NCBI GenBank assembly: GCA_015852425.1
Contig: JAAAIG010000388.1
Coordinates: forward strand, 8,952-27,084
Source: Gryganskiella cystojenkinii
Lineage: Eukaryota > Mortierellomycota > Mortierellomycetes > Mortierellales > Mortierellaceae
Length of the DNA: 18,133 bases
Direction: 5' to 3'
Both the position numbers and the translations under genes were made by a program. The notes beneath the pieces were generated by a model. The model ran no database searches and was not told where the DNA came from. It saw nothing but the letters and a program-made list of their open reading frames with translations. Shown here piece after piece: positions 7,258-15,632 of this stretch (its first letter is position 1; every line of letters starts with the position of its first letter).

Positions 7258-9263
7258 CTAACGTAAAGCCAGATCGGACTCTAGGCAAAATCCACCAGTG
7301 GCTTTGCCCAACCTGCCGTAGCTAGGATCCGTTTTTCGGACAAGATGAGTCGGAGTTGGCTCCTGTGTCAACGTCAAGTCCCTTAGGAAACGAAACTGCG
7401 ACAAGAGTCGCTTTCGCCAGGACAAAAGCGCATCCGCGTCTCCATACGCGGCCTCGGACAAGTACGACCGTGTGATCTGCAACCGTTCTAGCAGCGGACG
7501 TTCCTTGACACAGTAATTCTCCAATACAAACGGAGCAGTATCCTCGTTGAAGTCACCCTTACCGATCTTGCAGTTATCCTTGACGAGATTCGATGGTCGA
7601 CCGAGATGTGTAAACAGGTCCAAATCCAAGATGGGATCCTGAATCGTGAAATCGACAAGTTGCGGACAGTGCCGCAATAGCTCTCTCATAAACTCGATGT
7701 TGCCTTGGGTCTCGAGACTCTTCTCGGCTCGCGCATCCAGGATCGCAGATATCAAATAGAGTTTCGTGATCGTCCTTGTCCATGGTAGACTTGTCAGCAG
7801 CCCCTGTGCACTCGAAAACTGCATCCCGTTCTCACGCCACGCCGCAGGACTTGAATAGCAACAAGAAAGCAACAATCCCGCGCCATCCTCCTTCAGCTCG
7901 GACCCAGGTGGTGGTGTGAACAATAACGCCAACTCCTCGAGTTCTTGACAAAGCGGCGATGTCAAGACAAGACCGATCCAGTGCCAGTCTCTTCCGTCGC
8001 GTACTACGAGTTTTCGAAGCGAGACCACAGTCGTCATCAGAATCTTGATCAAGCACGTGCAGGATGCGAGCTCATAGGGCTCCAAAGACAAAGAATCGAG
8101 TCGAAAAGAGTCTGGACGGGTGGCGTCGGGGGCGGCGGTTCTCGCCCAGGTTTGAAAGGCGCGACTGTTCAGCCAGTCACTCAGCCAGGTCATGGGAGTA
8201 TCGATAGATTTCAACTTGGGGAAGGGGATACTGGGGCCATTACTGGCCGCGATCGCATTCTCAAACACTAATCGGTCAGTCGCCGGATCCAGCAGACAAT
8301 CCATTTCGGTAAGTGTCAGGGACTCGAGATTTGGGAATAGTTCTATGATTGCCTGCTTCAGTTCCATATCGTCAGGATGGCACTTGAAGACAAGGGTCTT
8401 GACCCCAGGTGAAGACCATTGTCCTTGAGGGTGTTGCCGAGTAATTGTGATGGCGCCGTTGTTGTTGTTGTTGGTTCCCATACTGGGAATGATGTCCAAG
8501 TGTTCCAATCTTAGGGCCTCGAGCGACTTGATCCCACAGACACAGTCCCGAAGAACTTCCCAAGAGACCCTCCTCATCAATCTCTCGTAACCAACTACGG
8601 CCAATGAGCGCAACGACTTGCTGACACAACTTCTGGCCAACCTTTTAAAGAACCTATCCAAGTTCCCTGGGGTCCAGTTCCCTGCGACGACGACTAGAGT
8701 TTCCAATCGACTGAGTAGGAATCCCTCCAGGGGCAAGAGATCCCAATACGACCAAGGGTTCCGATCGTCCTTGTGGCCATGTTCATTCTTGGCGTTGGGC
8801 GAGATTTCCCCCCGCATGTAGCGGTGTTGTGCCAATGATGGCCAGACCATTCTTGCTGGGTAAGTCGGTTTCTCTGGTGGTTCCGAGTAACCTTGGAGAT
8901 CCGTGAGCTCGATATGACGTAGATTCTGGCAGCGGTTTAATGCACCAGGGATACCTTGGGAAATGATCGCATAGGAGTGTTCATCATGACCACGGTTCAC
9001 TTTGAGACCTTGGATCTGGTCCATGGGGTCAATCGTGTTGGCAGCGCCTTTTAATGATAGAGTGACAAGGTGTCCAAGGTCCGTATAGCGATGATGGTCG
9101 TCGACATCGAGGGTGATAGCAAAAAACGGTCGGCAGAGGTTGAGGAAATTCCTGTTGACAAGACGCAAGGTGTGGATAGTGCGGTTGTCCAGATGGCTGA
9201 AAATCACTTGAGCCAACTCGGGCAGATTCAAAGTTGTGATCGCTAGGCTCTTGAGTCTGTCAT
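7258..9263 (-). CDS. F-box/leucine-rich-repeat protein A (start codon unclear)
   Basis: A continuous minus-strand frame of about 670 residues ends at TAG 7260-7258. Near the N-terminus it has an F-box (LNLPELAQVIFSHLDNRT then IHTLRLVNRNF, about 9231-9121), which would bind Skp1 in an SCF ubiquitin ligase. The rest is irregular LRR-like: GALNRCQNLRHIEL, a conserved block NPWSYWDLLPLEGFLLSRLE, SCVSKSLRSLAVVGY, LFPNLESLTLTEM, LRHCPQLVDFTIQDP and a C-terminal RPLLERLQITRS. The same blocks occur in loci C and D, so these are paralogues. The start is a problem: the only ATG just upstream of the F-box (9263-9261) is out of frame by one base and meets TAG after six codons, and no ATG lies in the open frame before about residue 115 of this stretch. 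Either an upstream exon is spliced to an AG near 9246-9275, or the gene has lost its 5' end. The given 5' end is therefore provisional. Confidence 0.75.
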
Positions 9264-10097
9264 TTCTGCTAGGCCAAAAAAAATGACGACTAAAACAAAT
9301 GCAATGGTCGAGTAAAGTTGAGTGTGCAAGAACAAGAGAAGAAAGAAAAGGGCGTGCGATATCAACGAGAGGGAAGAGAGGGAGGGAAGAGAGGAAGGGA
9401 AGAGAGAGCAAAAGATAGTCGAGAAAGACAAGACGTATTGAAAGGAATGCAAAGGTATAATTGTGGCAGTGCAGATCCCACTATTTGACGAACGGAAGAC
9501 GAAGAACTTTCGGGTAGTTGACCCAATACCTACTCAAAATTTGGAGCTCATTGATTATTCTAATTGATATAATACGCGCAAAGAACATACGAAAGACACG
9601 GGAATTGATGGCTTTTGCCGTCAAGTGGCAGTACAACAACGGCGCCAGTCCGCTAATCTTTTTCGGCGAAATCATGACGGTGTAGGTTGCACTAACAAGT
9701 CCCCCTGTCCCTCTCCCACAGTCATCGCCATCGCAGCAAGAAAAACGCATCCGATGGGATCAGGTGCTAATTGGTCGCTTCACTGATCCACGTCTTGAAT
9801 GCATACTTCCAGCAACAACAGGTCGGAAGGTCTCGCCGGTTTTCAAACGATTTAACTAACGACTCATCGAATCCCCAAGGAAAACAGAAAATTGCTATAA
9901 CTCCGATCTGCAGCACAGTAAAATAGTGCTAAACCACGCATTCCCGTTCTGGCAAACACGCACGGGAGAAAAGGAAGACAGGACGACAGGAAGACTATCC
10001 GATACCAACGTCATCGGTCGTTTATTTTTGATGCTCTGAAAGGTCTACCCAAAAAAAGGGGACACTCTTGAATAGCCCACCCATTACGAGTGAGCTT
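9264..10097. other. Intergenic: pyrimidine-rich leader of gene A and 3' UTR of gene B
   Basis: On the minus strand 9450-9290 is a long CT-rich stretch with no ATG, ending in TTTTTTTTGGCCTAGCAG. It could be a 5' leader or an intron ending in a good polypyrimidine-AG acceptor. An 89-codon minus-strand open frame with an ATG at 9750 (to 9481) lacks the codon bias of the real genes and has no known motif, so it is not called. The remainder shows nothing recognisable apart from the poly(A) candidate near 10021. Confidence 0.35.
10021..10026 (-). terminator. Candidate poly(A) signal AATAAA for gene B
   Basis: TTTATT on the plus strand is AATAAA on the minus strand, 72 bases past the stop codon of gene B. 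Distance and orientation fit a fungal cleavage/polyadenylation signal. The motif alone is weak evidence. Confidence 0.4.
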
Positions 10098-12270
10098 TCA
10101 CCACCAATCATACGTCGCAAGGTCGGAAGTATCGACCTCGCCCTGTTCTAACTGTTGAGTGCCTAGTTGCACGATATACCCTCTCTGGGTCCAAAATCGA
10201 TCCCTAGCGTCTTGGCCAAAGTTGGGCCAGTGAGTCTTGATCCATTCTTTTTCTTGAGGTCCCTCGATCTCGACCGCCATATTTTCGACATGCAAACGTC
10301 TAAGGTTCTTGAGTCCCTGTAACCGGTCCAATCCGGACTCGAGCGACAATTCCAAACAGGTGTATTGACGTTGGAATTGAAAATCCGCATAATCAAAGTA
10401 TGCGCCCTCGTTCTCTCCCTCTAAGATGTGAAGGTCATGGTTGCCCGTATCTGTGTCCAACGTATCAAGACCTAGAGTGATCTCCTTGAGTTGTGTCAAT
10501 CTACCGAGCTGAGACAAGACCTGACGTTGGATCATTTGACTCTCCATGATCGAATGCAGGTCCGGGTCATTCAAAGGATCGTCGTGCAAGGGACGACCGT
10601 TGGTACGGAACTCTAACTCTGGTCGCGGAATCCCACCGATCAGGCACTTGAAGGATTCCAAGCCGAGGGCAGACCCAGTTTTCGGAGGACTCGATGATAT
10701 CCTTGGCCATTAACGCCAACGCCTTCTTTTCCTCCCAGGTCGGGAACTCTGGGTAATTGTCAAACCGCTTCAGCTTTGGGGCAGAACACAACAATTTTTG
10801 GATCGAGGCACTCGAGAACGCGCTACAGTACTGGAATCGAACGTTCTCGAGTGACGACAATGTCTTGGGTTCCAGAATTGCAGCCATCGCTAACGGACCA
10901 AACATTCCCGAGAGCGTTTTCCAGGACCCGCTGTTGACAGAGATGATACGTGCCTGGAGAGTATCTTTGCAAGATTCGAGACCGTCCCCTTGGAGCTCTT
11001 CGAGACTTGGGCAACGGTGTTGTATCATTGAGACCAATATGTTGGTTGGTTCTTCAAGCCCATACTGGTCCCAGGACCTGCCGAAGTCCAAGGACCGAAG
11101 GTGGTTCAGCTGCGTGGGAGATATAAAGGGCGATACCGGCTCTGTAGAGACAATTTCTCGCATGGTGTCTTCTCGGATAACCGTGCTGTTAGTATTGTGG
11201 TTGTTGCTGGCCGTGGAGATGTGATCTTGAGAGAACCTATGTCGGTAGTGTCGAAGAAAATAGTAACGTGGCTGGTGTTGGTCCTTGAAATCCAAAGTCA
11301 AATGCTCAAGACTTTCAGGGAGAGTTTCAAAGACTCGCTCGATATCTCTGTGTTGTTTTCGAGCAGCAAACGGTCCCAAGTTCAAAGAGAGTCGTTGTAG
11401 ACTCTTGGATCGTTTGAGCATCTGAAGGAGAGGTCGGACATCGATCGGTTCCGGTCCTTGAGAGAGAGGTGCAATCTCAGAGTAGCTCGTCGATGGTACC
11501 ATCCACGATGTAAAAGTGGAAACCATCACTCCCTGTGTGGGTGTCTGTCCGTGAACCTCTTGAGGGAATTCAAAACGTCGAGGACGATCACCATGGAAAT
11601 CGAGACAGATTTCTTGGAGATGAGGAAGAGGTGGCAGAGCAAAGTCGGATGACTCAGAGTCTTCCTCCTCAAAAAACAAGAAATCCAAGAGAGAGGTAAA
11701 AGGAATCTTAAGGATTCGGACCCGGCTGAGGTTCTTTTTAAATCGGACCAAGGCTTGAGCTGCTTCTGCTGTAGCGACGGCATGGGTCTCAATCTCGACT
11801 TTGGTATAAGTCTTCGGGTTGCTATCCTTGTTGATGTTGTTGATGTTGCTACCTTGGACGGTAGAAGTAATGCCGATTGTACTCTCTTTCTCGGTCGTCA
11901 ATAGGGGGAGAGGGGCCACGTAAATGAGGTCAACGAGACGATAGACGTTACCCGTGTGCAATATATCGATCGTGTGATAGATCAGGTCCATAAAGGGTTC
12001 ATACCAGGACCGACAGACTCGGACACAACTCAAGAGGTCCTTCTTGGACTTGAAGGCGAGTTCAAGAAGATGGGAGCCGATCAGCTGAAGGACCTCGGGA
12101 GGCAAGGCCACATAGACAACCGTCGAAGGCGAAGTGAGAACAAACCAGTCCAACTTGCGATGAGGAAAGAATTCCAATCCCCCAAACATGGAAAAAGGTG
12201 CTGGGGTGGTTTGCGTTGTTTCGTTGGGTGGATTAATATTGGGTGGATTGGGCGGGGGAATGGGGAACAT
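10098..12270 (-). pseudogene. F-box/LRR protein B with a single +1 frameshift (about 723 aa if continuous)
   Basis: The minus-strand frame opens at ATG 12270. A Pro/Asn-rich N-terminus is followed by an F-box at about residues 55-93 (LPPEVLQLIGSHLLELAF, LLSCVRVCRSWYEPFMDLIY). Next come LRR-like segments such as LPHLQEICLDFHG, SKSLQRLSLNLGPF, LEHLTLDFKD, LRSLDFGRSWDQYGLEE and CPSLEELQGDG. The frame runs to codon CTT 10662-10660; after one extra G (10659 or 10658) the homologous reading resumes with ESFKCLIGGIPRPELEF, LTQLKEITLGLDTL and LQGLKNLRRLHVENM to the stop at 10098. The W-V-C-P-R-L/E-S-F-K-C-x-I-G-G-I junction and the strong LRR content on both sides show it was one protein. The lesion is either a sequencing or assembly error, in which case this is an intact CDS, or a young inactivating mutation. 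The F-box and conserved blocks differ from A, C and D, so B is a separate subfamily. Confidence 0.75.
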
Positions 12271-12454
12271 GAGGAGAGAATGGATGGATGGAGAAGAGTG
12301 AATGTCGAGAATGGAAGGGAGGAAGATGCGGAAATGAAATGGCAAAAGGAGCTTATTTTTATGGATTGTATCGGTGGCAAAAAAAAATATGAGCCCGAGT
12401 AAAAGGCGGCGAAAGATTTGTTATATTGCCACCACTACATGGAGCCCAACTGTG
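12271..12454. promoter_or_regulatory. Promoter / 5' leader region of gene B
   Basis: Only about 184 bases separate the end of pseudogene C from the ATG of gene B. On the minus strand the segment next to the ATG is rich in C and T (CATTCTC, CCATCCATCC runs), as in the leaders of A and D. A T-run lies at about 12390 and an AT-rich CATAAAAATAAG at about 12353-12364. The exact start site cannot be told. Confidence 0.3.
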
Positions 12455-14532
12455 CTATGAGGAAGGGTCTTCCTGATACCGAACCTTGAGATCCTCCAGG
12501 AACCGAAATCAAGTTTTGAGTTGGTTTTCCAGCGGGAGGGAAGAATAAGACCTGCAATGCCTAGAAAAACACGACATTTGGAATTTCTAACGTCTCAACA
12601 GCGGTCTTTCCGTGATCACACTGTCATCAGTCCACCCAACAAACGAGCATTCAGCGGGGATCGCTACCGGTGGCGGCGATGGCGCGGTCGGATCTCGACC
12701 AAGACCCTCAAACAGTGCTAGATCCCAGATCGGCCCGACAATTTCCAGATCCACGAGACAGGGCATCGACCCAAACGCTGCCGTGTCATCGCCAGCGTGT
12801 CTGTGACTTCTGGTCCTGGTCCTGGATCGGTGTCGGCTTTTGATCTGTAGTTCCGGTGGGATAAATGAGCGGCTACGATTCTCTCGTCCATGAAGTTTCG
12901 GAGCACAAGTGTAGTCAGGGTACTGACCCAAGGTAAAACGTTTCATATATCTTTTTATGTCGGGGACAATTGGTCCCAGAGAAGTGGGCCAGACGACGAC
13001 CATGATGACAGCAACGACTCGCGATGATGATGATCGAGAGTGGGAATAATCTGGTTTGTTGACAAAGAACTATTTTGCACCGACCAAATGTTGTGAAGAG
13101 ATATCGAGCTTCTCTGGTGTTCGACACAGGAGTGATGTCAAGATCATCCCCGCAAGATCCACGTCTCCTTGTCCTTTTCTTCTTGCTTGGATAACGACGC
13201 TCTGGACAGAGAGCAGTTCTCTGGAGAGATCTTCAACCATTCCACGCATTTCTTTTGGTGTTGTTCGTGAATTCTGATCGATGTGGAGGCGAAGGGAACG
13301 TAACCGAAGTTCAGACATGATATGTCGTCGTTGTATCATGGGCATGAGGACTCGAGAGACCTTGAGTGTGTGACGGAGTAATTGCCGAGATCCAATTTTT
13401 TGCAGTCTTGGGAATTCAGGGCTCGGTGGCCGCGGTCCTGCAATCGTATTCAGTGACGATGAACCGGTTGGAGTCTCTCTGCCATAAAGACTAGTGCCGG
13501 TTCCACGAAACGTCCACCCAAACTCAGGGACAGGAGACTTGGGAAACGATCCAAGAGGGCCTCGAAGATCTCGACCGAATAGAGCTCTTTGAGGAAGAAG
13601 GATTTGACTCTTGGAGCCACTAGAGGATTCCGTGTTTGTGATCCGGGCTGCGAGCCTTGCGGAAGAGAAGCAGGTTGCAACAGCTTCTGCTGCTGTTGTT
13701 GTTGTTGTTGTACTTTTTTAACGTCAACCCCGATTCTCTGAATTCCAACTTCTTCCAGCGCTTTCAGACCACAGAGTCAATCCAACAAGACCTCCATGGA
13801 AACTTTTTTCATCAGGGTCTGAGATCCCTTGACGGTAAGGATTTTCAGGCTCTTGGAGACGCAACTGCGTCACAACCGAATGAAAAAAGAGTCCAGGTTC
13901 GCCGTCGTATAGGTACCCGCCTGGACCAACAGGGATCCTAATCGACCGAGCAGGAAACCCTCCAATGATAACTCGTCCCAAAAACTCCAAGGGTTACCAT
14001 CGGGACGTCGATCGGGATTGGCCGAATGACGATTTGTTGTTTCCTAGTGAGTATTGATACTTCATATTGGACCAGATCAATCGAGTCGGGTTTGTGCAGG
14101 GATGTGATGAAAGGTATTCTGCGCCGTAGTCAGCACATTGGATGGACCGGAGGTTTCGGCACCTGTTCAATACCGCACTCATCCCCTGGGAAGGACTTTT
14201 GAAAACTCGAATTGCCCAATTGCGACTTTGAGACTCTTCACTGTATCGAACGAATTCTCGCGCACTGTCATCGCTGCCGTCGTTGTCGTCTTGTGGTCGG
14301 TGATTGAGATCGAAGACTTGGGAAGGTTGTAAAGGTCCCTCAAGGTCGAGTAGCGCTTCATGTTGTCGATGTCGAGGGTGATGGAGAAATGGGGGACGCG
14401 TATTTCCTTGAAATGTTTGTTAAGGAGACGAAGGACGCGGAGATTTTTGGGTTCAGTGAACTGAACGATGACTTCAAAAAGTTCATAAAGGACGAAGATA
14501 CGCGTCCATGAGTCTTTGCTTTCACTTTGCAT
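12455..14532 (-). pseudogene. F-box/LRR pseudogene C, paralogue of A and D
   Basis: The ATG at 14532 opens MQSESKDSWTRIFVLYELFE and an F-box-like LRVLRLLNKHFKEI, followed by IRVPHFSITLDIDNMKRYST. The frame shifts at about 14182 (LPRG to MSAVLNRCRNLRSI), again around 14000 (before NPWSF and WDELSLEGFLLGRLGSLL), and is cut by TGA 13870-13872 inside a block matching gene A (RSCVSKSLKILTVKG), TGA 13777-13779 (then LCGLKALEEV) and TGA 13450. A Gln run (13710-13681) follows. Later pieces include FFLKELYSVEIFEALLDRFP, ELRLRSLRLHIDQNS (around 13310), LEIVGPIWDLALFEGLGRDP (around 12680; gene D has PIVDLALFQGLGREPL) and ITERPLLRR. After two more stops comes a C-terminal FRFLEDLKVRYQEDPSS ending at TAG 12455-12457, matching FRFLRDLTL of A and FRFLEHIQF of D. 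Full paralogue length can thus be traced, with at least eight lesions. It is clearly non-coding today. Confidence 0.8.
13681..13710 (-). repeat. CAA/CAG trinucleotide repeat (Gln run) in pseudogene C
   Basis: On the minus strand the sequence is a run of CAA followed by CAG codons, encoding eight or so Gln in the pseudogene frame. Gene D has a comparable Gln-rich insertion (LNQQQQHQK) and gene A a short Asn run, so glutamine/asparagine repeats are recurrent loop insertions in this family. Confidence 0.7.
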
Positions 14533-14980
14533 TTTTTTTTTGGCTTTTGAAAAAAGTGCGGGGAGGATGAGGAATTGGCTGACAAGGAACGGTAGAAGTC
14601 GAAGATGTACGTTTAGAAAAAGGAAACAACTGAAAAACTGACATGCTAAAAAAATGAGGTTCGGCTTGTAATGATATTCTTGAGGATTGAACTATTCGCT
14701 CTACGGCAGTGCAAGAACGGCGCTATCTTTCTACAGTCGAAACTTGATGATCCGTCAACTACGCAAACGTTTTTTTTTTCTGTTTTCGATCATCACGCTG
14801 GAACAAATGGTGGTTGCACAAAAGAAAAAGAACAAAAAATCATCTGTTCGCTACGGCTGCAGCAGTGGGACAACCGTGACCCAAAGATCACTTTTTTTTT
14901 GAGGACAGAACAAAAGTCCGATAAAAAAAATTACAAAAGAAATAATAGACTATACTTTTAATAAACACGCTTTTAACGTC
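14533..14980. other. Intergenic, AT-rich with homopolymer runs; no gene seen
   Basis: This is the region upstream of pseudogene C. It contains several A and T runs (about 14532, 14650, 14770, 14890, 14925). Open frames on either strand are short and lack recognisable motifs. An AATAAA is present on the plus strand near 14960, but no plus-strand gene is seen for it to serve. Confidence 0.35.
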
Positions 14981-15187
14981 TCAACCTCCTTTGCCACCTT
15001 CCATACAATCATCCAAAGGGTCGTACGGTTTAGTCTCTTGCGTCACGGCCAGTTCTCCAAGAAGCCAGAATCGAGCTGCAAGTTGATCGTTGATCTCGTA
15101 TTTGTGCTTTTTTAGTGCCTTGTCAAGAAGAGGGAAAGATGAGGCGGGAGAGAGTGAGAGAGGGAGAGAACGATCGTCTATTTCCAC
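14981..15187 (-). pseudogene. Orphan coding-like fragment or exon (up to 68 codons, no ATG)
   Basis: On the minus strand the stretch ending at a TGA (14983-14981) reads KYEINDQLAARFWLLGELAV, then KPYDPLDDCMEGGKGG. Codon choice (AAG, GAG, ATC, AAC, CTG, GCC, GAC) resembles real genes here, unlike its flanks. The frame is open upstream to 15187 but has no ATG before the coding-like part, and that upstream part is CT-rich, ending in CTTCTTGACAAG, a possible splice acceptor. No matching first exon with a clean GT donor was found; an ATG at about 15204 is in another frame, with TATAAA just upstream (about 15220). It may be the last exon of a small gene or a relic of a larger one. I do not recognise the family. 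Confidence 0.3.
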
Positions 15188-15632
15188 GTTTTCTCAGGGA
15201 AAGGCACGTCATGGATCAAGATGTAATTTATAATCTAAACCCTCCCCCGCTCTTCGAGTTCTCTCTCTTCCACACTCGACCAAAACGACGATGATAAAAA
15301 GAATGCGCGTTATAATCGTTTCTGACAGAAACACCGCTCTTGAAACGGTTACATCTCAGGAATGAGTGGAACAATATTCCCGTTTTCAGAAGACACATTG
15401 ACCCTCATACGCATCAATGGTTCTTTCCAGAGAATATTTCCTTTCATCCTCATGTTTCGGTTTTTGAAGGATCTCGAGTATAGCGCACAATTGAATTTTT
15501 TATTTTTTGTTTCATATTTTGCTGTTGTCCTAGGAGAAAATGAGGAAGATTTCTCCTTTGAGCAATGGGACTTCGTTCACTTTCCATCTATGTATCGATC
15601 TGGGGGGTTCTTTTTGCCAACTTTTAAGACAT
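15188..15632. other. Intergenic: 3' UTR region of gene D
   Basis: This lies downstream of the gene D stop and upstream of the orphan fragment. It holds a candidate poly(A) signal at 15499-15504, and on the minus strand a TATAAA-like element near 15215-15222. No other gene is seen. Confidence 0.35.
15499..15504 (-). terminator. Candidate poly(A) signal AATAAA for gene D
   Basis: The plus strand reads TTTATT, which is AATAAA on the minus strand, about 130 bases past the stop codon of gene D, in an A-rich (minus strand) stretch. Position and orientation are plausible, but the motif is common in AT-rich DNA. Confidence 0.35.

Noticed and set aside
9481..9750. An 89-codon minus-strand ORF with an ATG, upstream of gene A.
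   Set aside because: No motif is recognised, codon bias is unlike the neighbours, and it cannot be joined to gene A by an obvious intron.
10757..11400. Plus-strand open frames of 155 and 99 codons inside gene B.
   Set aside because: They are antisense shadows of a strongly coding F-box/LRR frame.
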